Source: Muribaculaceae bacterium (GTDB lineage: Bacteria; Bacteroidota; Bacteroidia; Bacteroidales; Muribaculaceae). Taken from it: a stretch of DNA of 54,454 bases. Below the pieces are notes generated by a model that saw only the letters and a program-made list of their open reading frames with translations, did no database searches and was not told the DNA's origin. How positions within the stretch are numbered: position 1 is the first letter of the stretch; every line of letters begins with the position of its first letter. Made by a program: the position numbers and the translations under genes. Location of the stretch: positions 1 to 54,454 of the forward strand of contig JAFLTW010000002.1 in the NCBI GenBank assembly GCA_022509085.1, written 5' to 3'. Shown here piece after piece: positions 38,237 to 45,648 of this stretch.

Positions 38237-40144
38237 TTACCACCGTCCGCCGGGTCCTGACGAGGTGCCCGTGAGGCGTGATGTTGCCGTGGAGGTTGTG
38301 GTGCCGTTCTTAATGGTGTAGGAGGTGTTGTTTGCCATGCCGGGCACGGAGATCATGATCTGCATGTTGCCGCCGTTGCCGCCGCCGGGTCCCCAGCCGC
38401 CCGTGTTGCCGCCCGAGGGTTTGGTGTAGTCTTCGGGCACGGTGAAGCTGTAGAGCTCGGTGGTGCCGTTGGAGATGCTGATGGCTGTGCCGCCCGTGAT
38501 GCTGCCGGAGGTAGTTACGTAGGGTTGCTCCGAACCGCTGCTGCTGTTGGGCACGCTGTTGCCGCCGCCCACCGCCAGCAGGTAGCCGCCGGTGATGATC
38601 ACGGTGTAGCCCCTCTCGTCGTTGGCGTCGATGCCGCATTCGGGCGAGCTGCCGCCGAAGGCGCGTATCACGCCGCCGTTGATGCGGATGTTGCCGTTGG
38701 CGTCGAGTCCGTCGTTGTTGGTGGCGATCACGTCGATGTTGCCGCCGTTGATTATAAGGTCGTTGGAGGCGTTGATGGCGTCATCCTTGGCGCGGATGGT
38801 GATGTTTCCGTTGTTGACGGTGAGCTCATCCTTGCTCTCGATGCCCTCGCCGTTGTTGCCCGTGGTCTTCACGTAGATGTCGCCGCCGTTGATTGTCACC
38901 TTGGAGTCACATTTGATGCCCTTGGGCGACGACTTGGCGTCGCTGTCGAGTCGCTCGGTGTTGCCGGTGTAGTTCTGGTTGAGCACGCCGTTGACGTATG
39001 CGAGCACGCCGCCGCTGGTGGTGACGTTGAATTCGCCGCCGTTGATCTCGAGTTCGCCCTCGCAGGTGATGCCCTTGCCGCCGCCACCGGTTGCGGTGAG
39101 CTCAAGTTTGCCTCCGTTGATGGTTACGGTGCCGTCGATGCCGATGCAGGCGGCTGCCTTGGTCTTGCTGCCGCTCCATTCGCCGATGCCGGTGTTGGTG
39201 ATTGTGATGTCGCCTTTCTTCACGAGCAGGTTGCCCTCGGCCTTGAGGCCCTTGGCTGCCGTGCCGCCCAGGGTCATGTTGATTGTGCCGTCCTCAATGG
39301 TGATGCTTCCGGTGTCTTCCTCGTCGCCCGAGGTGGGGTCGTCGAAGTCTACCTGCACTCCGTCGCCCTCAACGCCGCTTACGTTGAGCGTGCCGCTCTC
39401 CATGGTGAAATGTTGAGTGCAGTTGATGGCGTCTTTCGGGGCCCCGAGGATGTTGAGGGTGAGGTTTTTCATCTCGATGTATTCCTTGGCTGCCACGGCG
39501 TGGCCTACGGTGCCGGTTACGTTGAGCACGCCCTTACCCTTGAATTCGAGGTGACCCTTGCAGTAGAGCGCTGCCTTCTGGTCGCCGGAGCCGTCTGTGA
39601 GGGTGTTTTCCGTGCCGCTCTTGGCCGAGAGCTCTATGCGCTTGCCGTTCTGGATGTCGATGGCTGCCCCGGAGGGGTTGGTGAGCGTGAGGCCCTGCAG
39701 CTCGATGGTGGCCTTGTATTTGCCGTCGAGGGTGAAGGAGCCGTTGCTGCTCTTCCCTTTGAGGATGTATACAATCTCGCCGGTGTCGTCGCCTACGTCC
39801 TTGCTCTGGGTGAGCGTCACGTGGGCGCCGTCAAACTCGGCGGTGATGTAGCTCTGGATGTTGGGGGCGAGGTAGACGGTGGCTTTCGAGCCGTCGTAGA
39901 CCACGGCCACCTCGTTGGCGGCTACGGTGACGTCGCCGGTGGTCATGTGGGTGTATTCCGTGAGGTCGAACTCATAGCCCATCACGGTGAGGGTCTTGCC
40001 GCCGTTGCTGAAGGGCATCTGGGGCACTTCCTCGCTGTTGAAGTTGACGGCGACGTTCTCGCTGCGGAAGAGGTTGAAACCCGACTGGGCACAGGCTGCG
40101 GTGGCCATGAGGGCGCCCACTGTCAATAATGCTGTCTTTTTCAT
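38237..40144 (-). CDS. Secreted beta-helix protein, Cthe_2159 carbohydrate-binding type
   Basis: A 635-residue secreted protein with signal peptide MKKTALLTVGALMATAACA. Repeated short strand units of the form ITIxGGxIxVxTxGNxxxGIxSKxxLTVNNGNITIRAKDDAINAS run through residues of about 120-540. These match the right-handed beta-helix of the Cthe_2159-like family, whose studied member binds acidic polysaccharide and calcium. A Gly-rich stretch (GGNTGGWGPGGGNGGN) lies near 580-595. The C-terminus ends GTSSGPGGRW. Its start overlaps the stop of the small upstream gene (ATGA). Confidence 0.78.
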   Translation of the reverse strand: MKKTALLTVGALMATAACAQSGFNLFRSENVAVNFNSEEVPQMPFSNGGKTLTVMGYEFDLTEYTHMTTGDVTVAANEVAVVYDGSKATVYLAPNIQSYITAEFDGAHVTLTQSKDVGDDTGEIVYILKGKSSNGSFTLDGKYKATIELQGLTLTNPSGAAIDIQNGKRIELSAKSGTENTLTDGSGDQKAALYCKGHLEFKGKGVLNVTGTVGHAVAAKEYIEMKNLTLNILGAPKDAINCTQHFTMESGTLNVSGVEGDGVQVDFDDPTSGDEEDTGSITIEDGTINMTLGGTAAKGLKAEGNLLVKKGDITITNTGIGEWSGSKTKAAACIGIDGTVTINGGKLELTATGGGGKGITCEGELEINGGEFNVTTSGGVLAYVNGVLNQNYTGNTERLDSDAKSSPKGIKCDSKVTINGGDIYVKTTGNNGEGIESKDELTVNNGNITIRAKDDAINASNDLIINGGNIDVIATNNDGLDANGNIRINGGVIRAFGGSSPECGIDANDERGYTVIITGGYLLAVGGGNSVPNSSSGSEQPYVTTSGSITGGTAISISNGTTELYSFTVPEDYTKPSGGNTGGWGPGGGNGGNMQIMISVPGMANNTSYTIKNGTTTSTATSRLTGTSSGPGGRW

Positions 40145-40548
40145 TTCCCAATCAGTATTTTTACGGATTTGCCGTTGGTGTTGATCACGTAGAGGCCTGC
40201 GGGAAGCTCCGCGAGTGCCTGCTCAAGGGAGGTGAACTCGCCGGCGCGGAGGCCGTCGAGGGTATAGACGGTGCAGGGTTCTGCGGCCGAGGGGAGGGCA
40301 CCCACACTGAGGGTGTCCCAGCTGAACTCCATGGCCGTGAGGGTGTTGAGGGGGAAGGTGAGCTTCTCGCCGGCCGTGTTGGCGGCGGTGAGCTCCGTGT
40401 CGTTTACGTCGATGCTGAGGCCTGTGGTGCCGATGGCCGCCGGCGTGTCGCTGCCTGCTGTGTAGAAACACATGTAGGGGAGCGCGAAAGCCGACGTCGC
40501 CGACAGCAATAAGGCTGCAGCAATCATGCATACTTTCTTCATATTCAT
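40141..40548 (-). CDS. Small secreted protein with sorting-like tail
   Basis: A 135-residue protein with signal peptide (MKKVCMIAAALLLSATSAFA, starting two codons after the first Met). The end, VYTLDGLRAGEFTSLEQAL followed by LPAGLYVINTNGKSVKILIGK, resembles the short type IX-like tails of larger proteins in this window. Little other domain is present: a 70-residue strand-rich module (LSIDVNDTELTAANTAGEKLTFP) precedes it. It is translationally coupled to the beta-helix gene by a four-base overlap, so the two probably act together on the surface. Function unknown. Confidence 0.7.
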   Translation of the reverse strand: MNMKKVCMIAAALLLSATSAFALPYMCFYTAGSDTPAAIGTTGLSIDVNDTELTAANTAGEKLTFPLNTLTAMEFSWDTLSVGALPSAAEPCTVYTLDGLRAGEFTSLEQALAELPAGLYVINTNGKSVKILIGK

Positions 40549-40573
40549 ACCGTTTTGGTTAGATTTTAGCCTA

Positions 40574-40604
40574 CAAATTTAATAAAAATTCCCCAATCGT
40601 GCAA
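40574..40604 (-). promoter_or_regulatory. Promoter of the small-secreted/beta-helix pair
   Basis: On the minus strand TTG (40604-40602) is followed after 20 bases by TAAATTTG (40581-40574), 26 bases before the start codon of the small secreted gene. Confidence 0.7.
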
Positions 40605-40619
40605 GCATCCTGTGGCTGG

Positions 40620-41804
40620 CTATAGTGCGATCAGGAGCTCGGTGAGCATGAAGGCGAGGTGGGCCACGATGGCTGCCACCAGGCCGCCGATGGTGTGGGC
40701 CACGATGGCCTTCGGCGTCAGCTCGCGGTAGCCTATCGAGTCGAGCATGGCGGTGTGGGTGCTCAGGTAGCCGCTCCAGCACATGCCGATGGCCGTGAAG
40801 ACGGCGATGGCGTTGCCGTCGATCCATCCCTGGGCAATGAAGTTGGGCACGAGGCCCAGCGCCGCTCCCACAGCGCCTAATGCCGTGATCGGGAAGGCGA
40901 TGAGGTGCGGGTCGGTGAAGCCGAAGAGCCACTCGAAGATGAAGTTGACCTTGCCGGCAAGCCAGGGCAGGATGGCGATGCCCTCATAGGCTGCCCCCGT
41001 ATATTCACCCTCCGCGCCGGGGCCGAAGGTGAGGATCATCACCAGAGTGGATATGATGAGCACGCCGGGGATGATGGCCAGACCCACGTCTACACCCGTG
41101 CGGCCGCCGTCGAGCAGCGAGTTGAGCACGCGGATAAACGTCGATTTCTCCTCGGGCTTCTTCTCCTCCTCCAGTTTCTCGTCGAGGGGCGTGGCCTCCT
41201 CCGTGAGGTAGTGGGGGAAGTTCTTGATTACGAAATACTGCATGATGCGCGTCGAGACGATGCAGCCGCAGCAGGCGCCGAAGAAGCCTACGAGGGGTTG
41301 CCAGTAGAACCCCTGGCCCACCATGAACACCATCACAAGCAGGCCCATGCCGAAGGCCGTGCCGAAGTTGGTGAGCGAGATGAACTGGAATTTCTTGAAG
41401 TAGGAGCTGAACCTCTTGTCGGAGGCCAGCGAGATGATGGCGGGATTGTCGCTCAGGAAGGTCATCACGGCTCCCAGCGAGGCAACGCCCGGAAGGTTGA
41501 AGAGCGGGCGCATCAGCGGGCGCAGCAGCCTCTCGAGCATCTTCACAACGCCAAACTCCACGAAGATGCGGCCTATGGCGCCCGTGAGCACGCAGATGCC
41601 CATAAGGTAGAACACGGTGTTGAGCAGAAGGTCGTGGGCCGTGTGCATCATGGTGTTGAGCATGTTGGCCACTCCCATCGTCTGCCCGATAAAGTAGAAG
41701 AGCCCGAACACCACGGCCAGGCAGATGATGCCCGAATAGCGGCCCATGGACTTCCGGCGTTTGAAGTGGGATATCAATCCCGCGGCTTGTTTGTAAGTCG
41801 ACAT
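40620..41804 (-). CDS. Inner-membrane protein with nucleoside-recognition (gate) domains
   Basis: A 394-residue polytopic membrane protein. Helical segments such as IICLAVVFGLFYFIGQTMG, VFYLMGICVLTGAIGRIFVEFG and the SLGAVMTFLSDNPAIISLASD segment resemble the YjiH/nucleoside-recognition (gate) domain family. A charged cytoplasmic loop (EEATPLDEKLEEEKKPEEKS) near residue 210 separates two halves, and the second gate-like half contains FPITALGAVGAALGLVP. The transported solute is unknown; nucleosides are only a family-name association. It is transcribed alone, toward the 40.6-kb promoter region. Confidence 0.75.
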   Translation of the reverse strand: MSTYKQAAGLISHFKRRKSMGRYSGIICLAVVFGLFYFIGQTMGVANMLNTMMHTAHDLLLNTVFYLMGICVLTGAIGRIFVEFGVVKMLERLLRPLMRPLFNLPGVASLGAVMTFLSDNPAIISLASDKRFSSYFKKFQFISLTNFGTAFGMGLLVMVFMVGQGFYWQPLVGFFGACCGCIVSTRIMQYFVIKNFPHYLTEEATPLDEKLEEEKKPEEKSTFIRVLNSLLDGGRTGVDVGLAIIPGVLIISTLVMILTFGPGAEGEYTGAAYEGIAILPWLAGKVNFIFEWLFGFTDPHLIAFPITALGAVGAALGLVPNFIAQGWIDGNAIAVFTAIGMCWSGYLSTHTAMLDSIGYRELTPKAIVAHTIGGLVAAIVAHLAFMLTELLIAL

Positions 41805-41867
41805 TGTCGGTTATTGGTCAGTGTGTGTTACTAAGGTTGTTGATTGTGTGTTTACGTCAGGTGTTTG

Positions 41868-41875
41868 CAAAGTTA
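41868..41875 (-). promoter_or_regulatory. -7 box for the gate-domain membrane protein
   Basis: Reads TAACTTTG on the minus strand, 63 bases before the start codon; the -33 element is not at consensus spacing. Confidence 0.5.
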
Positions 41876-41956
41876 CAAACATTCCTTCAATACTGCGCCA
41901 CCTGCGTCTCTTTTTAACATAATTTTTAGAAAACGGCCCCCTTGATTTGATTTTGC

Positions 41957-41987
41957 TTGCGCAAGTAGAATTTATTGATTAATTTTG
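41957..41987 (+). promoter_or_regulatory. Promoter of the DUF3575 pair
   Basis: TTG at 41957-41959, a 20-base spacer and TAATTTTG at 41980-41987, 22 bases before the start codon. It diverges from the minus-strand box at 41868-41875. Confidence 0.7.
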
Positions 41988-42009
41988 CAAATTCAGTAAT
42001 TTTATCCAT

Positions 42010-42597
42010 ATGAAGTTAAAGAGATTGTTTCTGATAATGGCGGTTGCCCTGGCGGCCGTCGCCCCGCTGCGTGCCCAGCACGTCGCCATCAAGACAAACC
42101 TGCTCTACGACGCGCTGCTCACCCCGACCCTCGGGCTGGAGTTCGGCCTGGCGCCGAAGTGGACCCTCGACATCTCCGGCTCGCTCAACGCCTGGACGGT
42201 AAACAACAAGCGCTGGAAACAGTGGAACGTGCAGCCCGAAGCACGCTACTGGTTCTGCCAGCGTTTCTCCGGATCCTTCCTGGGCCTGCACGCCATCGGC
42301 GGACAGTTCAACTTCGGCAACCTCAATTTCGGCGGCTACAACTTCCTGGGTACCAACCTCAAGCAGCTTGAAGACCACCGCCTCCAGGGGTGGATGGCCG
42401 GCGCCGGTATAGCCTACGGCTACGACTGGATCCTCTCCAAACACTGGAACCTCGAGGCCGAGATCGGCATCGGCTGGATCTATACGCGCTACGACGTGTT
42501 CAAGTGCCAGGGCTGCGGCCAGAAAATCGAGGACAACGTGCCTCACAACTATGTTGGCCCAACCAAGGCTGCCGTCAACCTCATCTACCTTTTCTAA
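42010..42597 (+). CDS. DUF3575 outer-membrane protein
   Basis: A 195-residue protein with signal peptide (MKLKRLFLIMAVALAAVAPLRA). HVAIKTNLLYDALLTPTLGLEFGLAPKWTLDISGSLNAW is the family opening, followed by QPEARYWFCQRFSGSFLGLHAIGG and a GAGIAYGYDWILSKHWNLEAEIGIGW segment. It ends on Phe (AAVNLIYLF), consistent with a small eight-stranded barrel. In Bacteroidales this family is often encoded beside fimbrial genes and an OmpA-like partner. Here the partner follows after 19 bases while the fimbrial operon is about 17 kb away. Exact role unknown. Confidence 0.85.
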   Translation: MKLKRLFLIMAVALAAVAPLRAQHVAIKTNLLYDALLTPTLGLEFGLAPKWTLDISGSLNAWTVNNKRWKQWNVQPEARYWFCQRFSGSFLGLHAIGGQFNFGNLNFGGYNFLGTNLKQLEDHRLQGWMAGAGIAYGYDWILSKHWNLEAEIGIGWIYTRYDVFKCQGCGQKIEDNVPHNYVGPTKAAVNLIYLF

Positions 42598-42616
42598 TCT
42601 CTAAGACTTTAACGAC

Positions 42617-44113
42617 ATGATAAAGACCATAAGCAAATATATTCTGGCCGGCCTCGCAATGCTGCCGGCTGCCGGCGTGGCAAACGCCGCCAAGGATGCT
42701 CCCCTCAAGGTCTACGACATCGACGTCGCCGTCAACGAGCAACCCGCCACCGTAGACATCACCATACAGCTCAACCTGCGCGACTTCAAGCTCGGACGCA
42801 ACAAGGAGGTGACCTTCACCCCGACTCTTGTGGCCTCCGACGGCAGCCAAAGCGTGGAGCTCGAACCCGTGACCGTATGCGGCCGCAACCGCTGGTACTG
42901 GTATGACCGCAACGGCGGTTTCGCCAACCCCCAGGCCCAGATCTACCGCGCCGGCTCTCAGGAAATCGTCACCATCACCAAGACGCTTCCCTTCGAGAAC
43001 TGGATGGGCCACTCCACCCTCGAGATGCGCCAGGACGGCGCCACCTGCTGCGGGAAGGCCAAGATGATTCCAGGCAACCTCCCCGACGGCAACGTGCTGC
43101 TCGCCACGATCAACACCGAGCAGACCGACTTGGACTATGACTACGTGTTCGCTCCCCCCATGGAAGACAAGCCAGTGGAGAAGAGCGTGGAGGGCAAGGC
43201 CTTCGTAACCTTTGTGGTTAACCGCACGGAGCTCAACCCCGACTACATGAACAACCCTGCGGAAATCCGCAAGATCCTCAACTCCATCGACATCGTGAAG
43301 GCCGACCCGGACGCCGTGATTACCGAAATCCACATCCGCGGTTACGCCTCGCCCGAAGGTCCCTACGACAACAACGTGCGTCTGGCCAAGGGCCGTACGG
43401 AGACCCTCGCCAACTACGTGAACTCCCTCTACAAGTTCAAGCCGGGCATCATGACCACGAGCTATGACCCCGAAGACTGGGGAGGCCTCAGGGCTTACGT
43501 GAAAGACTCCCTCAACTTCAACCTCACCAACCGTCCGGGACTCCTGGCGGTGATTGACGGCCCGCTCGGCTTCGACGCCCGCGACGCCGCCCTCAAGAGC
43601 CAGTTCCCCGCCGACTACGAGGTGATTCTGCGCCAAATCTATCCCTGGCTCCGCCACTCCGACTACGCCGTGAAATACAATATCAAGGTCTACACCGACC
43701 TCGACAACCTCATGCGCCTCTACAACAGCGACCCCACGAAGCTGCGTCCCGTAGACTTCTACACCATAGCCCAGCAGTATCCCACGGGCAGCGAGCAGTA
43801 TCTGGCCGTGATGAAGAAGGCCGTGGAGGTTTATCCCGACGAACCGATGATCAACCTCAACGTGGCCAACCTCTACCTGATGGAGGGTGACTTCGAGGCA
43901 GCGCAGAGCTGTCTGCTTAAGGCAGGTCTTAATCCGGAGGCCAACTTTGCCCGCGGCGTCCTCGCCGCCAAGCGAGGCGACATGCGCGAGGCCGAGAAGT
44001 ATTTCACGATTGCCAAGGAAGCCGGCATACCGCAGGCCGACGCCTACCTGAGCCAGCTCGCCGTCCGCAAGACCTACCGCCCCGTCACCATCGACATCCC
44101 CACCACGAAATAA
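42617..44113 (+). CDS. DUF3868/OmpA-like protein with TPR-type C-terminus
   Basis: A 498-residue periplasmic or outer-membrane-associated protein with a signal peptide ending VANAA. The N-terminal 170 residues form a beta domain of the DUF3868 type. An OmpA-like segment spans about 195-290 (FVVNRTELNPDYMNNPAEIRKILNSIDIVK, then IHIRGYASPEGPYDNNVRLAKGRTETLANYV), probably peptidoglycan-binding. The last 130 residues contain tetratricopeptide-like helices (PDEPMINLNVANLYLMEGDFEAAQSCLLKAG). It follows the DUF3575 gene by 19 bases and likely works with it in the envelope. Confidence 0.82.
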   Translation: MIKTISKYILAGLAMLPAAGVANAAKDAPLKVYDIDVAVNEQPATVDITIQLNLRDFKLGRNKEVTFTPTLVASDGSQSVELEPVTVCGRNRWYWYDRNGGFANPQAQIYRAGSQEIVTITKTLPFENWMGHSTLEMRQDGATCCGKAKMIPGNLPDGNVLLATINTEQTDLDYDYVFAPPMEDKPVEKSVEGKAFVTFVVNRTELNPDYMNNPAEIRKILNSIDIVKADPDAVITEIHIRGYASPEGPYDNNVRLAKGRTETLANYVNSLYKFKPGIMTTSYDPEDWGGLRAYVKDSLNFNLTNRPGLLAVIDGPLGFDARDAALKSQFPADYEVILRQIYPWLRHSDYAVKYNIKVYTDLDNLMRLYNSDPTKLRPVDFYTIAQQYPTGSEQYLAVMKKAVEVYPDEPMINLNVANLYLMEGDFEAAQSCLLKAGLNPEANFARGVLAAKRGDMREAEKYFTIAKEAGIPQADAYLSQLAVRKTYRPVTIDIPTTK

Positions 44114-44209
44114 CCCCCGCTCCGAGCTCCCGCCCCCCCGGCTCCCTCCGCTCCCTCCGCTCGCCCGCTCCCGCTGGTCGCCCTTAATTGTTGCGTGCGG
44201 AGCTTACCT

Positions 44210-44344
44210 GTCTGCCGCGCAGCGGCGGGGCGCCTGCTTCAGCTGGCGCGAAAACCGTCTGCCGCGAAGCGGCGGGGCGCCCGCTTCAGCTGGCGCGAAA
44301 ACCTGTCTGCCGCGAAGCGGCGGGGCGTCAGCTTCAGCTGATGC
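44210..44344. repeat. Three REP-like palindromic units
   Basis: Units start at 44210, 44257 and 44305, with a period of 47-48 bases. Each opens GTCTGCCGCG, contains the hairpin GCCGCgaaGCGGC (first unit cAGCGGC variant) and a GCTTCAGCTG core. The third is diverged at its end (CAGCTGATGC). The preceding 44114-44192 is C-rich low-complexity sequence with no feature. Confidence 0.85.
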
Positions 44345-45307
44345 TTACCTAAGGTAGCTAAGCTCCCCCTGCGTTACCGCAGCCGCCATGCGCTCTGCAA
44401 AATGATTCATGAAAAGGCATTCCCCTCTCGATAGGCTGCCATCAGCTGGCCTCGAAAACGTTATCTTCGGCATGATGATTAGCAATTGCCCACGTTCGCA
44501 AAGCCGGTAAAGAATTCCACTGGGTTTTTGCCGTGGGTCCAGCTGTCTTCTGGAAATCAGTATGAGCTTGCCCCCGTAACCGGCAGCTCCCTTAAAAATC
44601 TTACCTTCCATATCGGCAATAAAAGCCCCGACCAAAACTCCCCCGTTGGCCATGCCATAACGCCAAAAGGCAAGTTTGTCTTCCAACGTCTTCCCCACAT
44701 CGCTGCGGTGTACGATTACCGGGTAGATAAACGGGTTCTGAAGCAATCCGAGGTTGCCGTAAAGACTGCACTCCTCTCCAAGGATTTTGGCATTGGTTAT
44801 CCGTGAGAAAAAGTTGGGGTTCTTAATTCGACTCCAGAGCCGATCCGGATTGGAATCGATGTAGTTGTATAATACGTCTAAAGAGCGACTATGGCGTAGG
44901 AACTGGTCATTAAATCCTGTTTGGAACATACTTTTTGTCCCTGCCGGGAGTAAATTACGGTCTATTGCAATTCTTAAGGCCTCTCTCTTAAAGACGGCCA
45001 TATGATATCCGAGAGGTTGCTCCATCTCAGCCATGATTCGTACCAGGAAGTGGATATGGTCGGGCATGATGACGGCACGCATCCTTTTCAGGTGGGGAGC
45101 CAGGAGACTGAGGTTGCTCAGGGCAGTGAAGACGCAGGCTCCCATAGTAGAAAAGGCAGTATGGATTATCGGGGAGTCGGTGTTGGTGCCCGACTTCGGA
45201 CGCACAATACCGAAGTCGGGGATGCCGCGGAGCTTGTTCATGGTAATCATGAATATGCCGGGCTTACGGTAATTGATAAACTCAGCGCGTCTGTTGCCGA
45301 TTCTCAT
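44345..45307 (-). CDS. REP-associated tyrosine transposase (RAYT, Y1/IS200-like)
   Basis: A 320-residue HUH-type single-strand transposase. The metal-binding motif is MPDHIHFLV at about residues 81-89. The catalytic tyrosine is in LDVLYNYIDSNP (Y147 or Y149). The N-terminal RKPGIFMITMNK strand also fits. The C-terminal 100 residues (KLILISRRQLDPRQK to the end, with CERGQLLIIMP) form an extra domain seen in longer Bacteroidetes members. The frame is open 31 codons further upstream, but that part is translated REP repeat, so the ATG at 45307 is chosen. A TAAATTTG box lies only six bases before it. No stop or frameshift is seen, so it may be active. Confidence 0.8.
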   Translation of the reverse strand: MRIGNRRAEFINYRKPGIFMITMNKLRGIPDFGIVRPKSGTNTDSPIIHTAFSTMGACVFTALSNLSLLAPHLKRMRAVIMPDHIHFLVRIMAEMEQPLGYHMAVFKREALRIAIDRNLLPAGTKSMFQTGFNDQFLRHSRSLDVLYNYIDSNPDRLWSRIKNPNFFSRITNAKILGEECSLYGNLGLLQNPFIYPVIVHRSDVGKTLEDKLAFWRYGMANGGVLVGAFIADMEGKIFKGAAGYGGKLILISRRQLDPRQKPSGILYRLCERGQLLIIMPKITFSRPADGSLSRGECLFMNHFAERMAAAVTQGELSYLR

Positions 45308-45350
45308 GAATGCAAATTTAGCTAAAACCACCGATATAGGCAAGCCTCGC

Positions 45351-45437
45351 GCATCAGCTGAAGCAGACGCCCCGCCGCTGAGCGCCAGACAGTTTCGCAT
45401 CAGCTGAAGCTGACGCCCTGCCGCTGACGCTTTGGAC
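45351..45437. repeat. Two inverted REP-like units right of the transposase
   Basis: Copies at 45351-45390 and 45398-45437 both begin GCATCAGCTGAAGC and continue into a diverged GACGCCCcGCCGCTGA hairpin part. They are the reverse complement of the third left unit's type. Confidence 0.75.
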
Positions 45438-45516
45438 AGGTAAGCTCCGCACGCTACAACTACCGAGGCATCCTCCCTGCGCGAGGCACCCCTCCCGGAG
45501 AGGTGCGAGCAAAGAA

Positions 45517-45542
45517 AAGCGGCTCCCGAAAGGGGAGCCGCT
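45517..45542 (-). terminator. Terminator of the large Ig-like gene
   Basis: An 11-bp stem (AAGCGGCTCCC / GGGAGCCGCTT) with a 4-base loop, followed on the minus strand by a TTTTCTTT tract. It lies 107-132 bases past the stop of the 1199-residue gene. Confidence 0.8.
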
Positions 45543-45558
45543 TCGCTATTATGTGAGC

Positions 45559-45636
45559 GCGTTTCGCTTCATTCGCGTTTCGCTTCATTCGCGTTTCGCT
45601 TCATTCGCGTTTGCTTCATTCACGTTCGCTTCATTC
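45559..45636. repeat. Five-copy 15-16-bp tandem repeat (GCGTTTCGCTTCATTC)
   Basis: Three exact 16-base copies at 45559, 45575 and 45591 are followed by two 15-base variants at 45607 and 45622. The array sits between the stop of the large secreted gene and its terminator, so it is in that mRNA's 3' untranslated part. The remaining 45308-45350 and 45455-45516 hold nothing recognised. Confidence 0.9.
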
Positions 45637-45648
45637 GCGCGGGGCGCC

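Larger units (their letters stand above)
44193..45454. mobile_element. REP-RAYT element bounded by a 20-bp inverted repeat
   Basis: The 20 bases at 44193-44212 (GCGTGCGGAG...) are an exact inverted copy of 45435-45454. Inside them lie three palindromic repeat units on the left (44210-44344), two inverted, diverged units on the right (45351-45390 and 45398-45437), and one IS200/REP-type transposase gene between. This arrangement is that of a RAYT gene with its own REP/BIME sequences. Confidence 0.75.

Noticed and set aside
38525..40129. 534-codon plus-strand frame over the beta-helix gene
   Set aside because: Antisense shadow of a repetitive gene; no signal, motif or promoter of its own.
45307..45400. 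Longer N-terminus for the RAYT transposase
   Set aside because: The extra 31 codons are translated REP repeat (CLALSGGASASADARG), not conserved protein.
44210..45437. CRISPR array
   Set aside because: Repeat units are palindromic, only three plus two, with almost no unique spacers and no cas gene; REP units fit better.
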